A DNA stretch of 64,000 nucleotides from Ktedonosporobacter rubrisoli (GTDB lineage Bacteria > Chloroflexota > Ktedonobacteria > Ktedonobacterales > Ktedonobacteraceae). The stretch is taken from assembly GCF_004208415.1 (NCBI RefSeq), contig NZ_CP035758.1:6324001-6388000 (forward strand). Reading direction: 5' to 3'. A program made the position numbers and the translations under genes. Positions 47,704-56,163 of the stretch are shown piece after piece (positions within the stretch are counted from its first letter, which is position 1; every line of letters begins with the position of its first letter). The notes below the pieces were generated by a model. That model saw only the letters and a program-made list of their open reading frames with translations. It made no database searches and was not told where the DNA came from.

Positions 47704-48298
47704 GCAGCCTTCTCACTCAATGGTTCCATCCAAGATGAAAAGCAAATATACGATACTTCCCCTACTATGATTACTCCTGGATACCATGCTCGGGCCGACG
47801 TCCCGTTTCTCTTTTTCGTCTAAGCCAGAGCCTATATCCTAGTCTGCTACTCAGATATTAGCATGGCCTAAAGGCGACTGTCAAGATATACATCTATCAA
47901 TTCTTATGTCTTGACTCAGATATCCTGATCCTGGCCGAAGCGTGGGCGGCTCGCGGGCCGGAAATTCTGGCAAGGGGAGTAGTACTACAGTCATGTTAGC
48001 CTGGCATAAAGCTCTTCTACACTACTCACCATATTGGATTATAAAGAAGATTTGCCAATTGTGCCACCCGTAAATGCGGCCATTTCGCCAGAGAATTGTT
48101 AAGTGACTTGCTGCGCTCGCCGCACAGCCCTCGCACTGTGCGCCTCCTTTCCAATACTATCAGGTGGGGCAAAAACAGAGCTGGCAATCCCTGTAATAAA
48201 GCATCCAAGACTTGAGCTACTAACTGAGCGGCGCTATAATTGGGAGCGTATGTTATAATACATGTATTCAATTTGCTTCATATCTAGAGAAAGAGAAT
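47704..48298 (+). promoter_or_regulatory. divergent region with the padR promoter and operator
   Basis: About 595 bases between the iron permease gene and a PadR gene. On the plus strand TTGAGC (48212-48217) and TATAAT (48235-48240), spacing 17, form a good promoter. Just after it ATGT-TATAAT-ACAT (48250-48263) matches the ATGT-N-ACAT core of PadR operators, overlapping the likely transcription start and suggesting autorepression. I see no gene in this stretch. Confidence 0.55.
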
Positions 48299-48913
48299 AT
48301 GCGCGAACAACTTGACGATCTCGCTCTGGCAATCGAAGATCGCATAGACACTTCCTCGCGTAATACGTTACGCTACATCATCCTGGGCTTGCTCTGGGCG
48401 CATCCCATGAGCGGCTATGACATCAAGCAAGCCTTTGATCGCGCGCTGGCCAGCTACTGGAACGCGGGCAACAGTCAGATCTACACGACCCTCAAACGGT
48501 TGAGCCAGGAGAAGCTCGTCGAGTCAGAAGTCATTGTCCAGACCACACGCCCCAACCGTAAGGTCTATCGTCTCACCGACGCCGGTCAGCTTGAGCTCGA
48601 CCGCTGGCTCCAGGAAGATGTTCCGGCCCGCTTTACCAAAGACGAGTTCCTTACCAAGCTCTTCTTTTGTGGAGAAACTTCCGATGAGATAGCCCTCAGA
48701 CATTTACGCGAGCATCATGAGAGCCTGCACAGCCAGCTTACCCATATGGAATGGGTTCGCCAGCAATATGCCACACGCCCTACACGGCGTCCGCGCTTGC
48801 TCGAATATCAAATGCTGGTACGCGAGTATAAAGAAGCCTTGCTCAAGACCGGACTGGAGGTCACCGAGCGCTTCATTACACGAATAGAGGATCGAGCCAA
48901 TTCGCCCGATTAA
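48299..48913 (+). CDS. PadR family transcriptional regulator
   Basis: A 204-residue PadR/Vir-type regulator. NTLRYIILGLLWAHPMSGYDIKQAF, then SQIYTTLKRLSQEKLVESEV and YRLTDAGQLELDRWL form the winged helix, and the C-terminal 90 residues are the helical dimerisation region of the s2 subfamily. An ATGT-N6-ACAT motif lies over the promoter. The iron permease gene is divergent from it, so it is a possible target, though iron genes are not typical PadR targets. Confidence 0.88.
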   Translation: MREQLDDLALAIEDRIDTSSRNTLRYIILGLLWAHPMSGYDIKQAFDRALASYWNAGNSQIYTTLKRLSQEKLVESEVIVQTTRPNRKVYRLTDAGQLELDRWLQEDVPARFTKDEFLTKLFFCGETSDEIALRHLREHHESLHSQLTHMEWVRQQYATRPTRRPRLLEYQMLVREYKEALLKTGLEVTERFITRIEDRANSPD

Positions 48914-49231
48914 ATAGGAGCTTACGAAGCCACCTTGCTCTACTCATTACTGATATGGGGTAATTCGCTTGTTCGCGTCACCCCACTGCAAACCTTTTTT
49001 CTTTGGTGTAGGGAAAAGGGGAAGGGATATTGCCACCATCCTGCTCCCTTCATGGGATGCGCGCCATTGTTTTGCTATTGAGAGGCAGGGCTACAAGCTG
49101 CCTTCGGCAAAAACTTGAAGGACCCCTGGCATGGCAGGGTCTTGACCGTGCTAAAAGAGAAGGTTATCATAGCGGAAAGTATTGAAGGCTTCATTCGGGG
49201 TTATATAAAAAAGGAGTATCGTTAAGCACTC
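48914..49231. other. intergenic region with a hairpin before the cyclophilin pair
   Basis: About 318 bases. A hairpin GACCCCTG/CAGGGTC (49120-49140) is the only structure seen. It has no T-run and precedes the first cyclophilin by about 90 bases. Confidence 0.4.
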
Positions 49232-50125
49232 ATGCCTAAAACGTCCAAACGCGCCGAGACCAGGCGCGCAGCCAAAATCGCCAGGGCGCACTCCACCGAA
49301 CTGCCAAAGCTGGAGGCCAAGGAAGCTCCTCCCAGACGTTCCGGCGGCAACAAACCGCCAGCTCGTGGCATCGCGCGTTATCCCTGGGCAACAGTCATCG
49401 TCGTCGCACTCATCATCCTTGGGGTATATGGCCTTTACGCAACTCATACCTGGCCTTTCACGCAACCCAAGCCCCCGGCCAAAGCAGCCAATAAACCAGT
49501 CGCAGCCTCGCCGTGCCTTGACAAAAATATGCTCAAACAAATCACCGACACCTCGGCTGCTCCCGACGCCGATGCCTTCAAAAAGATTGAGCACACCTAT
49601 AAACAGGCGCCAGAAATGAGCATCAATTCCCAGAAACTCTATTGCGCCGGCATCAATACTAATCGCGGACTTATCGTCGTAGAGCTCGATCCCAAACTGG
49701 CCCCTCAGACCGTCAATAACTTTGTCTTCCTGGCCCAGCACCATTTCTATGATGGCATCGTCTTCCATCGCGTGATCCAGAGTGGCAACGGTCTTCACAT
49801 CATCCAGACCGGCGATCCACAGGGCAGCAATCCTAAGGAGCGCGGCAAAGGTGGCCCCGGCTACAAGTTTAACGATGAGCCTGTGAAGGGCGATTACACG
49901 GCGGGCACTCTCGCCATGGCCAATTCGGGACCCAATACCAACGGTAGCCAGTTCTTCATCAACGTCACTGATAATACCTCCTTGCCAAAACAATATAATC
50001 TCTTTGGCCATGTTGTGCAGGGGTTGGATGTTGTGAAGAAGATTCAGGGTCCTGGAGACGATCCAGCAACTCAGAATACTACCCCTGATGTCATGAACCA
50101 CGTTGTCGTGGTTCAGGCACCTTAA
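49232..50125 (+). CDS. membrane-anchored cyclophilin-type peptidyl-prolyl isomerase
   Basis: A 297-residue protein with a basic N-terminal tail, one membrane helix (about 52-70, ATVIVVALIILGVYGLYA) and a cyclophilin domain from about residue 145 to the end. The catalytic arginine lies in IVFHRVIQ, and NTNGSQFFIN and LFGHV are the other active-site segments. It probably helps fold exported proteins at the outer membrane face. A long frame exists antisense to it, but it is a shadow. It is followed by a second cyclophilin gene, so this is a tandem pair. Confidence 0.88.
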   Translation: MPKTSKRAETRRAAKIARAHSTELPKLEAKEAPPRRSGGNKPPARGIARYPWATVIVVALIILGVYGLYATHTWPFTQPKPPAKAANKPVAASPCLDKNMLKQITDTSAAPDADAFKKIEHTYKQAPEMSINSQKLYCAGINTNRGLIVVELDPKLAPQTVNNFVFLAQHHFYDGIVFHRVIQSGNGLHIIQTGDPQGSNPKERGKGGPGYKFNDEPVKGDYTAGTLAMANSGPNTNGSQFFINVTDNTSLPKQYNLFGHVVQGLDVVKKIQGPGDDPATQNTTPDVMNHVVVVQAP

Positions 50126-50143
50126 GTTACACCGAAAATATAG

Positions 50144-50167
50144 TGGTAGCTCCACGTGGAGCTACCA
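50144..50167. repeat. perfect 24-bp palindrome between the cyclophilin genes
   Basis: TGGTAGCTCCAC and its exact reverse complement lie back to back (50144-50167), followed by a second hairpin GCGTGA/TCACGC. The second gene's ribosome site AGGAGG is next, so the hairpins may act as a terminator, an RNase processing site or a translation-modulating structure between the two genes. Confidence 0.7.
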
Positions 50168-50205
50168 GCGCGTGATTCATTCACGCCTATTATCAGGAGG
50201 TTTTT

Positions 50206-50718
50206 TTGGCTAAGAAGTATAACCAGCCACCAGCAATGCAGATCGATCCTAACAAAAAGTATAAGGCGATCCTGCACACAAGCAAAGGTGACATTACTGT
50301 AGAGTTATTCGCCGATAAGGCGCCAATTACCGTCAACAATTTCGTCTTCCTGGCCCGCGAAAAATTTTATGACAACACGACGTTCCATCGTGTGATTAAA
50401 GGCTTTATGGCCCAGGGCGGCGATCCAACCGGTACAGGCACAGGCAGCCCCGGCTATCGCTTCAATGACGAGCCCGGCGCGCTGGCCCTTAAGCATGACA
50501 AGGCCGGTGTGGTGGCGATGGCCAATGCTGGCCCCAATACCAATGGTAGCCAGTTCTTCATCACTCACGGGGCACATCCCCATCTCAACGGCGGCTATGC
50601 GGTCTTTGGCCAGGTCGTCGAGGGGCTTGACAATGTGCTTGCGATCCGCGTACGCGATCCCCAGGCCGATCCCAAGCCCGGCGATACTCTCAAATCGGTA
50701 GAGATTATCGAAGGCTAG
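50206..50718 (+). CDS. cytosolic cyclophilin-type peptidyl-prolyl isomerase
   Basis: A 170-residue cyclophilin that starts at TTG (50206), seven bases after AGGAGG. The core is complete: TTFHRVIKGFMAQGGDP, NDEPGALALKHDKAGVVAMANAGPNTNGSQFFITHG and GYAVFGQVVEG, with R and F in the active site. No signal peptide or membrane helix is present, so it works in the cytoplasm. It is the paralogue of the membrane-anchored gene upstream. Confidence 0.92.
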   Translation: MAKKYNQPPAMQIDPNKKYKAILHTSKGDITVELFADKAPITVNNFVFLAREKFYDNTTFHRVIKGFMAQGGDPTGTGTGSPGYRFNDEPGALALKHDKAGVVAMANAGPNTNGSQFFITHGAHPHLNGGYAVFGQVVEGLDNVLAIRVRDPQADPKPGDTLKSVEIIEG

Positions 50719-51048
50719 ACTTTAGGAGACGAGTCGCGCCCACCTCCATCGGTGGAGATCCGGTGCGGCTCGTTTCTCCTCTCGCTTTGCCTCATAGTCA
50801 GCCCTTTTGTCTCGACAAAGCAGCAAAATCGCTTAGCAATCTTGCGCCAATGCGCGTTTGCGCTCTTCCCAGGCCAGAATATCCGCTCCCTCTTGCCCTT
50901 TTGAAACGTGTTATGTATAGAGAAGGCCAGGGAGCACGGAACATTTGCTCTCTTGTAGAGTATGCGCACCTCCCCCAAAGGTTTGCATGGTCCCTCTTCC
51001 TGCTTCTCTTTACTATTGACCCGGCCTGAAACGTTGAAGGAGCTCAGT
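50719..51048. other. intergenic region with a long imperfect stem
   Basis: About 330 bases. A long stem pairs AGGAGACGAG.CGC (about 50722-50735) with GCG.CTCGTTTCTCC (about 50764-50779), with CTCCA/TGGAG inside; it follows the cyclophilin stop by a few bases and probably ends its transcript. Confidence 0.45.
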
Positions 51049-51561
51049 ATGGATAGGCTTGAAACTGCCAGGACACTGGTGACGGCCCTGCAGTCTAATG
51101 ATATGGAGACGGCAGCCCGGCTATTAGCCGATAGCTTTAAGATAGATGGTCTGACGCCAACCCCACTCGATCGGGGTCAGTTTCTGGCTGTGCAGAGCGA
51201 GCTGCTCGATGCTCTGCCCGATTTTTCCTACAATTTCGCTAACGAGCGCGCGGAACAGGACGCGATTACTGGCACGATCAGGATTAGCGGCACCAATCAG
51301 AAAGATCTTTCCTTGCCGCTCTACGACCTTGAAAGCATACCGGCAACCGGCCTGGCAATCTCGCTGCCAGAGGTGCCCATCAAGTTCTCTTTCCAGGGTG
51401 AAAGGGTGACGGCGCTGACGATCGAGGCGGTGCCAGGCGGCGGCCTGGGTGGCCTTCTGCAACAGATTGGGGCCGAACTACCAGTGCAGCCGCGCGAAAG
51501 TACGTTCTCCGATCCCGCTTATATAGAGCTGCAGAAACATATTCCGCCATCCGACAAATAA
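51049..51561 (+). CDS. NTF2/SnoaL-like protein
   Basis: A protein of 170 residues. The first 60 (ARTLVTALQSNDMETAARLLADSFKIDG, then FLAVQSELLDALPDFSYNF) look like the helical part of a SnoaL-like NTF2 fold, with a sheet following. ATG 51049 has GAAGGAG upstream. No active-site residues are identifiable, and a small-molecule binding or isomerase role is possible. It is convergent with the MarR gene. Confidence 0.65.
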   Translation: MDRLETARTLVTALQSNDMETAARLLADSFKIDGLTPTPLDRGQFLAVQSELLDALPDFSYNFANERAEQDAITGTIRISGTNQKDLSLPLYDLESIPATGLAISLPEVPIKFSFQGERVTALTIEAVPGGGLGGLLQQIGAELPVQPRESTFSDPAYIELQKHIPPSDK

Positions 51562-51670
51562 GCGAGCCGGCGGCGCTGCATAAGCGCAGAAATGATCAAG
51601 GCGGCGAAGTCTCTTGCAGGTTGAGCTAAACCTGGCAAGACGATTTTCGCTCCCCTGCTTGCGGCCTGGC

Positions 51671-52105
51671 TTATAGCCGTTCCGGCAGTCTGCGCAGCTC
51701 TTGCAACATTTGCTTCAAGGCGGCGAAGCGCTCCTCGCCTAGCTGTGCAGCCCACTCTTGCTCCAGGAGCACAAGCTTGCGCCGCGCGACGGCCACCACG
51801 CGCTCACCACGTTCGGTAAGCTGAATGATCCGGGCCCGGCGATTGTGCGGGTCCACACCACGCGTGAGGTAACCCAGCTGTTCAAGGCTGTGTAGCAGCT
51901 GATTCATGGCTTGCTTACTCATGCCGTGACGCTCGGCCAGCGCTCCGGGACTTAAGCCCTCCGGCCCGGGATACAGGAACACGATTACGTGCGCCTGCTG
52001 CAGATCTGTAAAGCCTTCTTGCGGCAATTCGCTAAGGATGGTTTTCATCACGCGCTGCCAGCCATAGCGCAAAAGGGCTCCAATCATCGGCTCCACTTTC
52101 TCCAT
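51671..52105 (-). CDS. MarR family transcriptional regulator
   Basis: A regulator of about 144 residues with the MarR winged helix: LSPGALAERHGMSKQAMNQLLHSLEQLGYLTRGVDPHNRRARIIQLTERG. The flanking helices form the dimer. The start is probably ATG 52105, preceded by AAGAGG; in-frame starts at 52111 or 52123 are less likely. It is divergent from the rubredoxin/MBL gene, and two near-identical inverted repeats between them look like its operators, so it probably represses both genes. The ligand is unknown. Confidence 0.88.
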   Translation of the reverse strand: MEKVEPMIGALLRYGWQRVMKTILSELPQEGFTDLQQAHVIVFLYPGPEGLSPGALAERHGMSKQAMNQLLHSLEQLGYLTRGVDPHNRRARIIQLTERGERVVAVARRKLVLLEQEWAAQLGEERFAALKQMLQELRRLPERL

Positions 52106-52127
52106 GCCCATACCTCTTGACAAAATG

Positions 52128-52171
52128 GTAAATTTTGTTTACTATTCTCTCGGACAGTAAATTTTATTTAC
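52128..52171. promoter_or_regulatory. two MarR-type operators between divergent genes
   Basis: GTAAATTTTGTTTAC (52128-52142) and GTAAATTTTATTTAC (52157-52171) are near-identical inverted repeats, the second perfect, 29 bases apart centre to centre (about three helical turns). They lie directly upstream of the MarR gene and in its shared region with the MBL gene, as expected for MarR dimers bound on one face. Confidence 0.8.
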
Positions 52172-52282
52172 CATAGTATAGCAGAATCGGGGGCACTTGA
52201 ATACCTGCCTTGCGGGATCGCTAAGGGTCTTATTGCCCTCGATCTGCTCAAGATACAAGCGCGAGTTAGAAGGACATATCAC

Positions 52283-53107
52283 ATGGAACACTGGATTTGC
52301 CTCACCTGTGGAACCCAATATGCCGCCAGCGAACAGCCGCCAGCGCACTGCCCATCCTGCGAGGATGAGCGCGGCCCCTTCACGTATCGAGGGCCGGCCT
52401 GGACAACGCTTGAACAGATGCGTCAGGCTGGTTACCACAACACTATTCAGGAGCACGAGCCAGGCCTGTTAGGGATCGGCATTGAGCCGGCCTTTGGGAT
52501 TACGCAGCGGGCCTTGCTGGTGCGCACGCCGCAGGGCAACGTGCTCTGGGATTGCATCTCTTACCTTGATGACGAGACACGAGAAGCCGTGAAACGTCTG
52601 GGTGGTATTCAAGCCATCGCCATCTCTCACCCACACTACTATGCCAGCATGGTCGAGTGGGCGCACAACTTTAATGCTCCTATCTATCTGCACGAAGCCG
52701 ATCGAGAATGGGTCATGCGGCCCGACAAGTCTATCAAATTCTGGTCAGGTGAGACACTCGTGCTTATGCCAGGTATTGAGCTGATCAGGCTTGGCGGCCA
52801 TTTTCCCGGCGGCAGCGTTCTTCACTGGAAACATGCAGCAGACGGGAAAGGTGTTCTGCTCGCCGGAGATATCATCTCCGTCGTGCCCAATCGGCCCAAA
52901 GTCTCGTTTATGTACAGCTATACAACCGGATTGCCCTTGCCCGCCTCGGAGGTTCGCCGCATCCGAGACACCATTGGAGCTTACGAGTTCGAGCGCATCT
53001 ACTCTGCCTGGTCCAGGCGCGAGATCCTTAACGATGCTTCGCGTGTCGTGCACAGCTCGGCCGAGCGCTACCTGAGCATCCTTGAGCACTTTCCCGGCAC
53101 AGACTAA
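52283..53107 (+). CDS. MBL-fold protein with a rubredoxin-like N-terminus
   Basis: A 274-residue protein. The first 30 residues are a small zinc- or iron-binding knuckle (CLTCG at 6-10 and CPSC at 23-26). The rest is a metallo-beta-lactamase fold with SHPHYYASMVEWA in place of the usual HxHxDH, GGHFPGGSVLHW and LLAGDIISVVP. So two ligands of the second metal site (Asp and His) are missing. It probably binds one metal or has another chemistry. It is divergent from and probably controlled by the MarR regulator. Confidence 0.8.
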   Translation: MEHWICLTCGTQYAASEQPPAHCPSCEDERGPFTYRGPAWTTLEQMRQAGYHNTIQEHEPGLLGIGIEPAFGITQRALLVRTPQGNVLWDCISYLDDETREAVKRLGGIQAIAISHPHYYASMVEWAHNFNAPIYLHEADREWVMRPDKSIKFWSGETLVLMPGIELIRLGGHFPGGSVLHWKHAADGKGVLLAGDIISVVPNRPKVSFMYSYTTGLPLPASEVRRIRDTIGAYEFERIYSAWSRREILNDASRVVHSSAERYLSILEHFPGTD

Positions 53108-53333
53108 CAATTGCCCTGGTCCGCGCAGCTCACCATAAAGCAACATGGTCGGGCCTCGTTTTTGCGCAGCGCCTGGAGCCGCAGGCCTGCTGATGCAGAG
53201 GATAGGCTAAGCTCCTTGCGCCCTTTGCGCAAATTCTTTGGGGGATGACTCATATCAGGGCAATATTATGTAAGACAGCCAGCGCTTCTCCGCCTTACAA
53301 TAAACTTTACATCAATCTTTGCGGAGGAGCGCT

Positions 53334-53744
53334 GTGAAATTTGATACTAAAATTGCCGTCGTCCTGCGCGACGACCTTATGCCCTGGCAGGCCTTAAATG
53401 TAACTGCCTTTACGGTCAGCGGAATTGCCGGAACCGTCGAAGGCCTCGTCGGCGAGCCCTATGAAGACGGCTCAGGCAATACCTATCTTCCCATGTTCAG
53501 GCAGCCGGTAATGATTTTTCAGGCCAGCGCCGCACAAATGAAAACCGTCTATGCCCGCGCACGCAGCCGGGAGGTCAGTTTCTCGCTTTTCACCGAAGAG
53601 CTCTTCGCCACCGGCAACGATCTTGACAACCGGGCCGCAGTCAAGGCCTATACGCAAGAGGATCTAAGGATTGTGGGCATGGCTATGTGGGCCGAGAAGA
53701 AAAGCGTGGATAAGGTGCTCAGCGGCCTGCCCTTGCATCCTTGA
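53334..53744 (+). CDS. DUF2000 family protein
   Basis: A 136-residue protein starting at GTG 53334 with GCGGAGGAGC before it. KFDTKIAVVLRDDLMPWQALNVTAFTVSGIAG and EEPYEDGSGNTYLPMFRQPVMIF-type segments mark the DUF2000 family, small alpha/beta proteins related to peptidyl-tRNA hydrolase 2 folds. No function is established for the family. Monocistronic. It is followed by an 8-bp hairpin between this and the next convergent gene. Confidence 0.8.
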   Translation: MKFDTKIAVVLRDDLMPWQALNVTAFTVSGIAGTVEGLVGEPYEDGSGNTYLPMFRQPVMIFQASAAQMKTVYARARSREVSFSLFTEELFATGNDLDNRAAVKAYTQEDLRIVGMAMWAEKKSVDKVLSGLPLHP

Positions 53745-53777
53745 TAGACCTGCACACATCTCATAGACAGAGCGCAG

Positions 53778-53822
53778 GCTGGAGAAAGATGGCAGGCTGC
53801 AAGAGCCCGCTTCCTCTCCAGC
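53778..53822. terminator. hairpin between convergent genes
   Basis: GCTGGAGA (53778-53785) pairs with TCTCCAGC (53815-53822) across a 29-base loop that holds its own pairing segments. It lies between two convergent genes; no T-run. Confidence 0.45.
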
Positions 53823-53857
53823 TTGCCTATCTGGCTTGCTAATACCCCCTGGCTAAC

Positions 53858-54124
53858 TTAATAAGTGTAAGCAAAAACGTGCTCGGTTTCCGAGTAGTCA
53901 AGCACAAAGATTTTTCCCAGGTGGCCGCTCTCCAGGACATGCGCAGTATTTTGCAGCATCTGCGGGAGCGCCGCCCGCAACCGTTGCAAGGTCTGAGCAA
54001 ATGTGCCAACCGGCAACTGTACATGTTGGGCGTGCAAGACATCTTCATTGGCCTCGACGCGCGCCCTTGCATGCTTTTTCTCCAGCTTAAGTAAGCAATT
54101 TTCCAGCGTATCTTCTAGTTCCAT
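53858..54124 (-). CDS. small hypothetical protein
   Basis: An 88-residue acidic protein, MELEDTLENCLLKLEKK at the start, with two helical stretches and a beta-like end (IFVLDYSETEHVFAYTY). There is no known motif. The ribosome site is weak, but the composition and lack of a competing frame suggest a real gene. Alone between DUF2000 and GyrI-like genes. Confidence 0.5.
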   Translation of the reverse strand: MELEDTLENCLLKLEKKHARARVEANEDVLHAQHVQLPVGTFAQTLQRLRAALPQMLQNTAHVLESGHLGKIFVLDYSETEHVFAYTY

Positions 54125-54534
54125 AGTGGCTTATCCTCAATGGGCAAACTATTGTGTCTCATAGGTAGAGCGAATAACTTTGCTCTCTACACGAAACACT
54201 GGCCTATCTGGACGCGCCCCAAAGCTCAAACGTTAAGTTTGGATGAGAATCAAGGCTTGCCGGCGATGATATGGTAAACATGCAAGTGCTTTGCAGCGCC
54301 ATTCGCCGTTGTGCCATCCTGATCTTCCTCCGCAAATTGGATAAAACCAACTTGCCGCCGCGTGATTGAAATCGTCAAGAGTTCTGCTTGCAGTTCCCTC
54401 CTGCTTGACTCTCCCCTTACTGGAGGGGCTAAGATTGTGGCATCCCGCAAAGGATGCACCCTTTTTGGAGTGTCTTCAGCACTCACGACACGCGAGAAAA
54501 AGCCAGCAGATATATGAGACAGGAGAGGCAAGTT
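54125..54534. other. intergenic region
   Basis: About 410 bases. A minus-strand frame of 93 codons (54250-54531, TTG start) has no ribosome site or known motif, and I do not count it as a gene. No RNA element was recognised. Confidence 0.4.
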
Positions 54535-55188
54535 ATGGACGAGTTCATATTAACTTTAGCCCAAAGCACAGGCCAGAAGGTCGACTTTAAGAAACAGTTG
54601 AGACATCTTTACAATCCTTCGGCGAACGAAGTGATGGTGGTAGATATCCCTGCCATCAAGTTTCTTATGGTTGATGGAATGGGCAACCCCAATACCGCGC
54701 AAGCATATCAGGAGGCGGTCGAAGCATTGTACGCGACGGCCTATGCCCTGAAATTCCTGTTCAAGAAGGAGCAAGAGTTCGATTACGTGGTCATGCCTCT
54801 GGAGGGGTTATGGTGGGTCCCCGATATGCGAGAGTTCAGCATTGAGCACAAAGAGGTCTGGCAGTGGACGATGATGATCGCGCAGCCACAAGAGGTAACT
54901 GAGGCTTTGTTTGAGCAAGTGCGCGCGCAGGTGCAGCGCAAGAAGCCATCCCCGGCCCTGGCGAAGCTGCGCCTGGAACAGTTCCGCGAGGGTGTTGCCG
55001 CCCAGATCATGCATCATGGCCCGTTTGCGACGGAGGGTCCGACCATAGCCCGCCTGCATGCCTTCTTACAAGAACAGGGGTATACTCCTGGCGGGAAACA
55101 CCATGAGATCTATCTCAGCGATCCGCGCCGAGCCGCCCCGGAGAAAATGCGCACGGTGATTCGGCAACCGATGGTCCCCATCGTGTGA
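54535..55188 (+). CDS. GyrI-like small-molecule-binding domain protein
   Basis: A 217-residue stand-alone GyrI-like (SRPBCC-adjacent, AraC effector-type) protein. IPAIKFLMVDGMGNPNTAQAYQEAVEALYATAYALKF opens the domain, and VVMPLEGLWW, MHHGPFATEGPTIARLHAFLQEQGY and GKHHEIYLSDPRRAAPEKMRTVIRQPM close it. The HEIYLSDPRR...E..RT.IR signature is typical. Such single-domain proteins bind or hydrolyse small cyclic compounds in some cases. ATG 54535 has GAGAGGC upstream. No partner gene is seen. Confidence 0.85.
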   Translation: MDEFILTLAQSTGQKVDFKKQLRHLYNPSANEVMVVDIPAIKFLMVDGMGNPNTAQAYQEAVEALYATAYALKFLFKKEQEFDYVVMPLEGLWWVPDMREFSIEHKEVWQWTMMIAQPQEVTEALFEQVRAQVQRKKPSPALAKLRLEQFREGVAAQIMHHGPFATEGPTIARLHAFLQEQGYTPGGKHHEIYLSDPRRAAPEKMRTVIRQPMVPIV

Positions 55189-55332
55189 CCTGCGTTCCTA
55201 CTCTCAGGACGCGTGATCTTTGAGCTGGATGTACAGCGCTCAGGCCTTACTCCATCTTTGCCAGGAGCCCTGGCCGCCTGGAAAGCCCAATGTGCGCCTC
55301 AAGCTTAGTAAGAAGCTAGCTGCTAGAAGGAC

Positions 55333-56163
55333 TCATTGCTCCTTACTGACGACAAAGACCAGCTCGCTGGCAAACTCGTAGCGCCGCCAGCTCCAGGGCT
55401 CGGCGGCCAACAATTCCCGAAAGTGCCGCTCATAGTTGCTGAGCATACCCTTGCTATGGCCGCCCAGGCTGTGCAAGGGAAAAGAGACGACAAGATGCCT
55501 GGCCCTTACCGCGCGTAAAAGCTGATAGCCTGCCTGCTTATCCACCTGTTCCAGGCAGGGAATAATCTTGAGCAGAAAGGCCACATCTACCTCCTGCTGC
55601 GGCGTGGATTGCAAGATATCCCCGGCCCAGGCCTGGCCCGGCACGCCCATAAGCTGCATAGCATCGTGCAGAAAAGCCATCATCCGCACATAGATATCGC
55701 AGGCATAATAGCGCGCTCCCGGCGCCAGCGGTAGCCAGGGAATGGCCAGCGGATTGAGACCACAGGCCAGATCGAGCACGCTATGGACGGGGGCCAGTTC
55801 GGCCAGCAGGGTCGTATAGAATGTATCAAGGATGGGCAGACGCTCGCGCGTCGAGGTATGGTTGCTCATAATCTGCTGGCAGGCCTGACGCAGCTCCTCA
55901 ACCTTGCCAGTCTCGGCCGCCTGCGCCAGAGCACTCAGCCAGCCCGTATAGGGCTCGTGGCCGCCAGTAACCAGGTATGCCCCGGCAACCTGGTGCAGCT
56001 TGTTGCGCGTGGACTTGACCGCCTCCTTAAACTTGCGGCGCTTGTAGAGCTCCTGTGCGCCAATCCGTCTGATCAGGTCGGCGCAGACATCGCGATATTT
56101 AACGCTCGCCTGCACATCCTGCACCAGCCTGTCGAGCTCAGTTCCTTCATCAGCCACGCGCAT
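55333..56163 (-). CDS. 16S rRNA m7G1405 methyltransferase (ArmA/Rmt family)
   Basis: A 276-residue protein that matches the aminoglycoside-resistance rRNA methyltransferases throughout: VKYRDVCADLIRRI, AVKSTRNKLHQVAGAYL, HTSTRERLP (102-110), SVLDLACGLNPLAIPWLPLAP (SAM site), DVAFLLKIIPCLEQVDKQAG and LVVSFPLHSLGGHSKGM. Enzymes of this family methylate N7 of G1405 in helix 44 of 16S rRNA and give high-level resistance to 4,6-disubstituted deoxystreptamines such as gentamicin and kanamycin. It overlaps the upstream Tgt-like gene by 14 bases, so translation is coupled. In this chromosomal context it may protect against soil actinomycete antibiotics or modify its own ribosomes. Confidence 0.9.
   Translation of the reverse strand: MRVADEGTELDRLVQDVQASVKYRDVCADLIRRIGAQELYKRRKFKEAVKSTRNKLHQVAGAYLVTGGHEPYTGWLSALAQAAETGKVEELRQACQQIMSNHTSTRERLPILDTFYTTLLAELAPVHSVLDLACGLNPLAIPWLPLAPGARYYACDIYVRMMAFLHDAMQLMGVPGQAWAGDILQSTPQQEVDVAFLLKIIPCLEQVDKQAGYQLLRAVRARHLVVSFPLHSLGGHSKGMLSNYERHFRELLAAEPWSWRRYEFASELVFVVSKEQ

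Noticed and set aside
49151-50155. 334-codon frame antisense to the membrane-anchored cyclophilin gene
   Set aside because: The plus-strand frame has all cyclophilin active-site motifs; the antisense frame has no family resemblance and is a shadow of it.
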